Assembly (NCBI RefSeq): GCF_000020125.1
Contig: NC_010676.1
Location: 62,001-126,000, forward strand
DNA: 64,000 nucleotides
From: Paraburkholderia phytofirmans PsJN
GTDB taxonomy: Bacteria; Pseudomonadota; Gammaproteobacteria; Burkholderiales; Burkholderiaceae
Reading direction: 5' to 3'
The notes beneath the pieces were generated by a model that did not search any database, had not been told where the DNA came from, and saw only the letters and a list, made by a program, of their open reading frames with translations. Position numbers and translations under genes: made by a program. Positions 58,657 through 64,000 of this stretch are shown piece by piece (position 1 is the stretch's first letter; each line of letters begins with the position of its first letter).

Positions 58657-60909
58657 CTATCCGTCCACCACGGCCGGCGCGCAATGCTCGCTTTCGTGCA
58701 TGGCGCCGGTGCGGTCCGCAGCGTCGTTCGAGTCAGCAGCGCGCGGCAGCAGGCGCGCCAAAGCGTCGCCGGCGCGCACGCCTTTGCCCGCGGGCAGCAC
58801 GAAGAGCGGGTTGATATCCAGTTCACGCAGGCTCGCCCGCTGATCGAGCGCCATCGTGGATAGCGCGACGATGGTCTCCACGAGCGCCTCGATATCGCCG
58901 GGCGGCTTGCCGCGCGCACCGTCGAGCATCGCGAACGAGCGCAACTCGCGAATCATCGCGTGAGCGTCCGCATGGGTGACCGGTGCGAGCCGGAAGCTCA
59001 CGTCCTTCAGCACTTCGGCATAGATACCGCCGAGCCCGCACATGACCGCCGGTCCGAACGACGCGTCGTTTTCGATGCCGACAATCATCTCGAGCGCATC
59101 GCGGATTTCCTCCTGCACCAGCACGCCCTCGATCCTCGCGTGCGGCACATGACGGTGCGCGTTCCCGACGATTTCGTCGAAGGCGGCGGCCAGCGTCGCT
59201 TCATCGCGGATACCGACCCGCACGGCACCGGCTTCGGTCTTATGCGCGATGTCCGGCGACTGCACCTTAATGACTAGTGGAAAACCGATTGCCCGCGCCA
59301 GCGCGCATGCTTGGTCACGATTCTGCGCGAGCCCGCTTTTCGGGACATCGATGCCGTAGTCGCGCAGCAGCGCTTGCGAAGCGTGTTCGGTCAGGTCCAG
59401 GTCGCCATGCTTGCCCTGAATATCGACCAGCAACGCACGGGCGTGCTCGACGTCATAGCGACGCAAGGCTCGCGGCATCGGATCGCGCGCCTCTGCCCGC
59501 GCGCGACGCGCCTGCGCATAATCGGCCAACGCGGCGAAAGCGCGTCCGCAACGCACCGGCGTCGCGTACAGAGGCACACCGTGCGCCTCGATCGTCTCAT
59601 ACGCTTCGCCGGCCATGTCGCGGCGCGCATTCCATGCGAGCATCAGCGGCTTGTCGATGCTGCCGTAGACGCGCACGATCGCCGTGGCCATCGCCTGCGC
59701 GACTTCGCCGCTCGCTGCCGCGGCCATGATCGCGATGGCGTCGATATTCGGATCGTCGGCGATGATCTGCAAGGCGTCCGCGAAAATTTTGGGCTCCGCG
59801 AGGATGCCCGCGGTCAGGTCGATTGGATTGTTCAGCGAGGCGAACGCGGGCACGATCGGCTTCAGGCGCTCGAGCGTCGCTGCCGACAACGCGGGCACCG
59901 ACATGCCGCGCTCAGCGCAGGCATCGGTGATGAGAATGCCGGCGCCGCCCGAGAGCGTGACGACCGCGATCCGCTTGCCGCGCGGCAGGCGTCCGGCTTC
60001 GAACGCGCGGGCGTAGTCGCCGAGGTCGGCGACGTCGCTCACTTCGATCACCCCCGTCTGACGGAAGGCCGTGCGATACAGCGCCGAGGCGCCGCCCAGA
60101 TTCGCCGTATGCGACGCGGCGGCCTTGGCGCCGTCGGCGGTGTTGCCGACCTTCCAGGCGAGCAGTGGTTTGCCCGCGTCGAGCGCGCGGTTCGCCATGT
60201 CGACCAGCCGTCCCGCGTCTTTCAGACCTTCGATGTACGTCGCGATCAGCGAGGTGTGCGGATCGGCGATGCACGCGTTGACGAGATCGAGCAGGCTGAC
60301 ATCGGCCTCGTTGCCAGTCGTGATGAAGTGCCGCAAGCCGATGCCCAGTTCGTCGGCCATGAGAAGCAGCGCGCAACCGAAGCCGCCGCTTTGCGAAATC
60401 AGCGACAGGCCGCCGCGCCGATAAGCGACGCCGAAGGGCGCGCCGAATCCGGCGTAGACATTTGCGCCCGTACTGACGAAACCCTGGCAGTTCGGTCCGA
60501 TCACGCGAATGCCGTGAGCCTTCGCGATGTCCGCGCATTCACGCTGCAGCGCGGCACCCGCTTCGCCGGCTTCGGCGAAACCCGAGCTATAGACGATGGC
60601 AAAGCCCACCCCTTTTTCGCCGCACTGACGCAGCATGTCCGGAACGCGGCGCGCGGCGACGAGGATCAGCGCGAGATCGGGCGTGGACGGCAAAGCGGCG
60701 ATGCTGTCATGGCACGCGACGCCGTCGATCTGCGCATATTTTGGATTCACCGGATAGAGCGTGCCCTGGTAACCGTGCTGCATAAGAAAGCGCATCGGCT
60801 GGCCGCTGATCGACTTCGGATCGTTCGACGCGCCAATGATCGCAATAGAGCGCGGCTCGACAAGCCGGCCGATATCGAGCGCGCCGGCGTCATGGGTTGC
60901 TGGGTTCAT
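58657..60909 (-). CDS. NDP-forming acyl-CoA synthetase (fused alpha-beta, acetate-CoA ligase family)
   Basis: 750 aa from ATG 60909, which has GAGGA six bases upstream. The N-terminal CoA-binding domain shows SIAIIGASNDPKSISGQPMR near 25 and VIGPNCQGFVSTGANVYAGF near 143; the ligase domain has GLSLISQSGGFGCALL near 170 and VVTLSGGAGILITDACAERG near 325; the C-terminal ATP-grasp domain has FPLVIKVQSPDIAHKTEAGA near 545 and GVLVQEEIRDALEMIVGIEN near 605. It makes an acyl-CoA from an organic acid, ATP and CoA. Substrate unknown; the neighbouring acyl-CoA dehydrogenase should act on the product. Confidence 0.9.
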   Translation of the reverse strand: MNPATHDAGALDIGRLVEPRSIAIIGASNDPKSISGQPMRFLMQHGYQGTLYPVNPKYAQIDGVACHDSIAALPSTPDLALILVAARRVPDMLRQCGEKGVGFAIVYSSGFAEAGEAGAALQRECADIAKAHGIRVIGPNCQGFVSTGANVYAGFGAPFGVAYRRGGLSLISQSGGFGCALLLMADELGIGLRHFITTGNEADVSLLDLVNACIADPHTSLIATYIEGLKDAGRLVDMANRALDAGKPLLAWKVGNTADGAKAAASHTANLGGASALYRTAFRQTGVIEVSDVADLGDYARAFEAGRLPRGKRIAVVTLSGGAGILITDACAERGMSVPALSAATLERLKPIVPAFASLNNPIDLTAGILAEPKIFADALQIIADDPNIDAIAIMAAAASGEVAQAMATAIVRVYGSIDKPLMLAWNARRDMAGEAYETIEAHGVPLYATPVRCGRAFAALADYAQARRARAEARDPMPRALRRYDVEHARALLVDIQGKHGDLDLTEHASQALLRDYGIDVPKSGLAQNRDQACALARAIGFPLVIKVQSPDIAHKTEAGAVRVGIRDEATLAAAFDEIVGNAHRHVPHARIEGVLVQEEIRDALEMIVGIENDASFGPAVMCGLGGIYAEVLKDVSFRLAPVTHADAHAMIRELRSFAMLDGARGKPPGDIEALVETIVALSTMALDQRASLRELDINPLFVLPAGKGVRAGDALARLLPRAADSNDAADRTGAMHESEHCAPAVVDG

Positions 60910-60917
60910 GGCGGTCC

Positions 60918-62114
60918 TCATGCTGCACACGCGGCGTCGGCGCGAACTTTTGCCTGATCTCGCTCGGCGGCGCGCCGCAGCGTGATCTTCGCGATGTTCA
61001 ATTGATGAATCTGCGTGGTGCCTTCATAGATGCGAAAGGCGCGGACGTCGCGGTAAAACCTTTCGACCGCGTTGCCCGCCAGATAGCCGCGTCCTCCGAG
61101 CATTTGCACCGCGCGATCCGCGACGCGGCCGCACATTTCCGAGGCGAACATCTTGCACATCGACGCCTCCAGCGCGACATCCTCGCCGGCATCGCGCTTG
61201 CGCGCGGTTTCGAGGATCATCGAGCGCGCGGCGTAAATTTCAGTCTGACATTCGGCGATCAGCGCCTGCACGAGCTGGAATTCGGCCACAGGCTTGCCGA
61301 ACTGCTCGCGCCGCGAAGTGTAGGCGACCGCTTCTTCGAGCATGCGCATGGCCGGCCCTGTGCATAGTGCGGCGAGGTGGATGCGCTGTTTGTTCAGCAC
61401 CTTCATCGCGGTGCGGAAACCCATGCCTTCCTTGCCGCCGATCAGATTGGCGGCCGGCACGCGGCACCCTTCGAACACGACGTCGCCGACCGGCGAGCCC
61501 GCCTGGCCCATCTTGTCGTAAGGCGCACTAGTGGAAAGACCCGGCGTGCCACGCTCGACGAGAAACGCGGAAATGCCGCCCGCGCCTGGCTTGGCCAGCT
61601 CGGTTCGCGCCATCACGGTGAAGAGATCGGCTATCGGCGCGTTGGTGATGAAGCACTTGCTGCCGTCGAGAATGTAATGATCTCCGTCGCGCCGCGCCGT
61701 GGTGCGCAATGCCGTGGCGTCCGAGCCTGCATCGGGCTCGGTCAGCGCGAAAGCGCCGGTGAATTCGCCGGACGCGAGCCGCGGCAGATAGCGCTGTTTC
61801 TGCGTGTCCGTGCCGTCGGCGACCAGTGCTTCTGAACCGATGCCGGTATTGGTGCCCACCCGAGCGCGAAATGCCACCGACGCCTGCGAAAGTTCAAACG
61901 CGCCGCGCACCAACTGCTCGGTCGACAGCCCGGCGCCGCCGAAATCGCGCGGAATGCTCCAGCCGAAATAGCCGAGCTCGCGCATGCGCTGAACGAGGTC
62001 GGCCGGTACGGCGTCCGCCTGTTCGATTTCGTTTTCACGCGGGATTGCTTCGTCGCGGACGAACTTTGCGACGCCCGCGAGCATTGCGTCGAAGTGTGAG
62101 GAATGGCTGGTCAT
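60918..62114 (-). CDS. Acyl-CoA dehydrogenase
   Basis: 398 aa from ATG 62114, which has GGAGA six bases upstream; ATG 62129 has no site. FAD and substrate motifs: FALTEPDAGSDATALRT near 130-146 and DGSKCFITNAPIADLF near 158-173, then RREQFGKPVAEFQLVQ near 280. The catalytic base Glu is in FRIYEGTTQIHQLNIAK near 368-384. It oxidises an acyl-CoA at the alpha-beta bond. Eight bases separate it from the acyl-CoA synthetase gene. First gene of the operon, divergent from the IclR regulator. Confidence 0.93.
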   Translation of the reverse strand: MTSHSSHFDAMLAGVAKFVRDEAIPRENEIEQADAVPADLVQRMRELGYFGWSIPRDFGGAGLSTEQLVRGAFELSQASVAFRARVGTNTGIGSEALVADGTDTQKQRYLPRLASGEFTGAFALTEPDAGSDATALRTTARRDGDHYILDGSKCFITNAPIADLFTVMARTELAKPGAGGISAFLVERGTPGLSTSAPYDKMGQAGSPVGDVVFEGCRVPAANLIGGKEGMGFRTAMKVLNKQRIHLAALCTGPAMRMLEEAVAYTSRREQFGKPVAEFQLVQALIAECQTEIYAARSMILETARKRDAGEDVALEASMCKMFASEMCGRVADRAVQMLGGRGYLAGNAVERFYRDVRAFRIYEGTTQIHQLNIAKITLRRAAERDQAKVRADAACAA

Positions 62115-62278
62115 GCTTGTCTCCGTCATGTGAGTCGCTTATCTAGGTCGATTTGTGACTTCACTATCGAAGATTTACCGGCAGTCGGAGCGATTTGTTC
62201 GACTATGCAGAACAGAGTTTGGATATGCAGAACGCGGAGCGCAGAATAGGCCATTACGGAGAAGAGAGAGCAACAGCG

Positions 62279-63130
62279 ATGGCAGCCAACAGCAAGCAGT
62301 CCGACGCGGCGGCGCTCACCGGCGATTACCTGGATTCGAAAGCGCGCTACGTGCCGGACGAATTCGACGGCGACCGCCAGTTCGCCACCACGCTGGCGCG
62401 CGGCCTCGACATCCTGCATTGCTTCACGCCGCGCGAATCGCAACTCGGCAATGCCGAATTGGCGGCGCGCACCGGCATGACCAAGGCGACGATTTCACGC
62501 TTTACCTACACGCTCACGCGGCTCGGCTATTTGCGCGTCAATCGGATGAATAACAAGTTTCAGCTCGGCTCGGCCGTGTTGTCGCTGAGTTATCCGTTGC
62601 TTGCGAGCATGAGCGTGCGCCAGATCGCGCGGCCGTCGATGAAGGAGCTGGCGGATCAGATTCGCGGTTCAGTTTCGCTCGGCATGCGTGACCGGCTCAA
62701 CGTCGTGTATCTGGAAAGCAGCCGCAGCAGTACGCCGCTTGGAATGCCGGCGGATATCGGGCTGAGCTATCCGATCGTGCGAACGGCGATGGGCCGCGCG
62801 CTGCTTGCGGCGCTGCCCGCTGAGCGGCGCGAGGCGCTGTGCAATGAAATCGCGGTGAAGTCGCCGCATGAATGGAGCACCTTCCGCGAGCGCGTACTGA
62901 GCGCAATCGACTATTTCTATGAGCGCGGCTTTTGCGTGTCCTACGGCGACCTGCGTCGCGAGATCCATGCCGTTGCCGTGCCGATGAAGCCGTCAGCCGA
63001 TGGCGAGATTCTCGTTTTCAATTGCGGCGTGCCTTCTTATCTGCTGAAGGAGAAGCAACTGGAAGGCGATATCGGGCCGCGGCTCGTTTCGATGGTGCGC
63101 AGTGTGGAAGGGGCGATGGGAATTTACTGA
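62279..63130 (+). CDS. IclR-family transcriptional regulator
   Basis: 283 aa from ATG 62279, with a purine-rich GGAGAAGAGAGAG upstream; an in-frame ATG at 62225 is possible. N-terminal helix-turn-helix FATTLARGLDILHCFTPRES and ELAARTGMTKATISRFTYTL near 35-75. The IclR effector domain covers 90-275 (GLSYPIVRTAMGRALLAALP near 160, DLRREIHAVAVPMKP near 225). Divergent from the acyl-CoA dehydrogenase operon with a 164-base gap, the usual layout for pathway-specific control of aromatic or organic-acid use. Confidence 0.92.
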   Translation: MAANSKQSDAAALTGDYLDSKARYVPDEFDGDRQFATTLARGLDILHCFTPRESQLGNAELAARTGMTKATISRFTYTLTRLGYLRVNRMNNKFQLGSAVLSLSYPLLASMSVRQIARPSMKELADQIRGSVSLGMRDRLNVVYLESSRSSTPLGMPADIGLSYPIVRTAMGRALLAALPAERREALCNEIAVKSPHEWSTFRERVLSAIDYFYERGFCVSYGDLRREIHAVAVPMKPSADGEILVFNCGVPSYLLKEKQLEGDIGPRLVSMVRSVEGAMGIY

Positions 63131-63136
63131 AAAGGA

Positions 63137-63170
63137 CGAAACCCGGCACGCAGGCCGGGTTTCGTTTTTA
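63137..63170 (+). terminator. Rho-independent terminator after IclR gene
   Basis: Perfect 11-base stem CGAAACCCGGC / GCCGGGTTTCG (63137-63147 and 63154-63164) with a 6-base loop, followed by TTTTTA. It begins 7 bases after the IclR stop. Confidence 0.92.
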
Positions 63171-63232
63171 TCGCCGCGCTGTTGTCACCGCATGGCGGAT
63201 CGAGCGTCATTCACAGGCGGGACGACCGTCAC

Positions 63233-64000
63233 TCAACTCGAAACATAAGCCACATACGGCCCCGTCCCGCCCCCCGACGAAGCACGCCCCGAAATCCCGT
63301 AATACACATGACGGCCGTAAAAGAACGGCAAACCGAAGTCGAACTGCCGGGTCATGTAGATCCCGAGATTATTGAACGCGTTATTCCCCGATGAAGTTAG
63401 CGTCGCGCCGTTGGCAATATTGAAGCCGAGTGACACGCTCGCCGGATTGGTCCCGATCAGCGTCGAGGTACGGCCCACGGTTGCGGTCGGAATGTAATAG
63501 CCGGACGACGTGTCGCGAGGGATCGTCGTGTCCGGAAAGAACATCACCGTCGAGCCCGAATCGAAGAACGTCTGTGTGAACGTGGTGCCGCCATATGACG
63601 ACGTGAAGTCGCCGTTCAGATCCGTTCGGAAAATCGGCGCGCCCGTGCCGTTCAGCACGTTATTGGCTTGCGTATCGATGCCGAACACGAGCGTGCCTTG
63701 AGCGGTCGCGCTGCCGCTATCGGACACCTGCGCCATTTCCAGAATCACACCGTTGTTATCTTGCGCGAACCGTGCGACCGGATTGCTGATCTGCTTGGAG
63801 ACCGGCACCGAGACCGCGTTGCCGGCATTGGTGTAATAGAACTGCGAGAGCACCGTCAGCGCACACTGCGAGCCGCAGTCCACCGGGCTGACGCCGATGC
63901 CGAGAATGCCGTTCGCGCCGAGATCGGACGCGGCGGCGAGCGGCCGGCCCACCTGGCATTCGCTCGGCGCGGCAATGGTCAGCGCCGAATCGCCGATCAC
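63233..64000 (-). CDS. DUF3443 family protein, C-terminal part (runs off right edge)
   Basis: 256 codons are open to the window edge; the start lies outside. The sequence matches the Burkholderiaceae DUF3443 type: ECQVGRPLAAASDLGANGIL, VDCGSQCALTVLSQFYY, LVFGIDTQANN, the motif QTFFDSGSTVMFFPD and the ending FGLPFFYGRHVYYGISGR. DSGST in a hydrophobic setting recalls the active-site loop of pepsin-like peptidases. Full-length relatives are usually lipoproteins or exported; not checkable here. Function unknown. Confidence 0.85.
   Translation of the reverse strand: MIGDSALTIAAPSECQVGRPLAAASDLGANGILGIGVSPVDCGSQCALTVLSQFYYTNAGNAVSVPVSKQISNPVARFAQDNNGVILEMAQVSDSGSATAQGTLVFGIDTQANNVLNGTGAPIFRTDLNGDFTSSYGGTTFTQTFFDSGSTVMFFPDTTIPRDTSSGYYIPTATVGRTSTLIGTNPASVSLGFNIANGATLTSSGNNAFNNLGIYMTRQFDFGLPFFYGRHVYYGISGRASSGGGTGPYVAYVSS

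Noticed and set aside
59311..60957. 548-codon plus-strand open frame
   Set aside because: It is antisense to the acyl-CoA synthetase, which has complete domains and a ribosome site.

Overview
The window looks like chromosomal DNA of a Burkholderiaceae bacterium, most likely Paraburkholderia or a relative. The grounds are high GC with strong G/C third-position bias, an ornibactin/malleobactin-type siderophore locus with an extracytoplasmic sigma factor of the OrbS/PvdS kind, a monomeric NADP isocitrate dehydrogenase and a DUF3443 protein. No rRNA, tRNA, phage, insertion sequence or CRISPR array was seen.

Region 1 (1-11584, minus strand) is a Wzx/Wzy-type exopolysaccharide locus. In transcription order it has an initiating sugar-phosphate transferase (WcaJ type), Wza, Wzb, Wzc, a UDP-ManNAc dehydrogenase, a Wzx-like flippase, a Wzy-like polymerase, a GT4 glycosyltransferase, a secreted PL20-like lyase and a VpsJ-like protein cut by the left edge. 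The last six genes are chained by 4-base (or, for the flippase, at least 1-base) stop/start overlaps. Upstream lies about 1.8 kb with little coding content and one small hypothetical gene.

Region 2 (13390-18331) holds an ICMT/PEMT-like membrane methyltransferase, a lipoprotein with 58 uninterrupted Gly-Thr-Ser triplets (collagen-like periodicity), an iron-type alcohol dehydrogenase and a small antibiotic-biosynthesis-monooxygenase (ABM) protein.

Region 3 (18739-47711) is the siderophore locus: sigma factor, MbtH-like protein, SyrP/TauD-like hydroxylase, ferric-siderophore ABC importer (ATPase, fused permease, binding protein), FhuF-like reductase, PvdE-like exporter, two NRPSs, ornithine N5-hydroxylase, TonB receptor and N-formyltransferase. 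The NRPS order is A-T-C-A-T-E-C-A-T followed by C-A-T-C-T. Specificity codes read from the sequence give X-Asp-Ser-X, with an epimerase after Asp. With the hydroxylase, ornithine hydroxylase and formylase this predicts hOrn / D-(beta-OH)Asp / Ser / formyl-hOrn, the ornibactin/malleobactin backbone. No acyltransferase (OrbK/OrbL type) is present, which favours the malleobactin type. Three promoters share GGTAAA-N17-CGTC and probably form the sigma regulon. The sigma gene itself has a sigma70-like promoter overlapping a Fur-like box.

Region 4 (47779-55731) has a DHA2-family MFS pump with a divergent LysR regulator, a second TonB siderophore receptor with its own Fur-like inverted repeat, monomeric isocitrate dehydrogenase with a strong terminator, and a small hypothetical protein. 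Region 5 (56124-63130) is a probable catabolic operon (acyl-CoA dehydrogenase, NDP-forming acyl-CoA synthetase, MFS transporter, alpha/beta hydrolase) divergent from an IclR regulator. The right edge cuts a DUF3443 gene.
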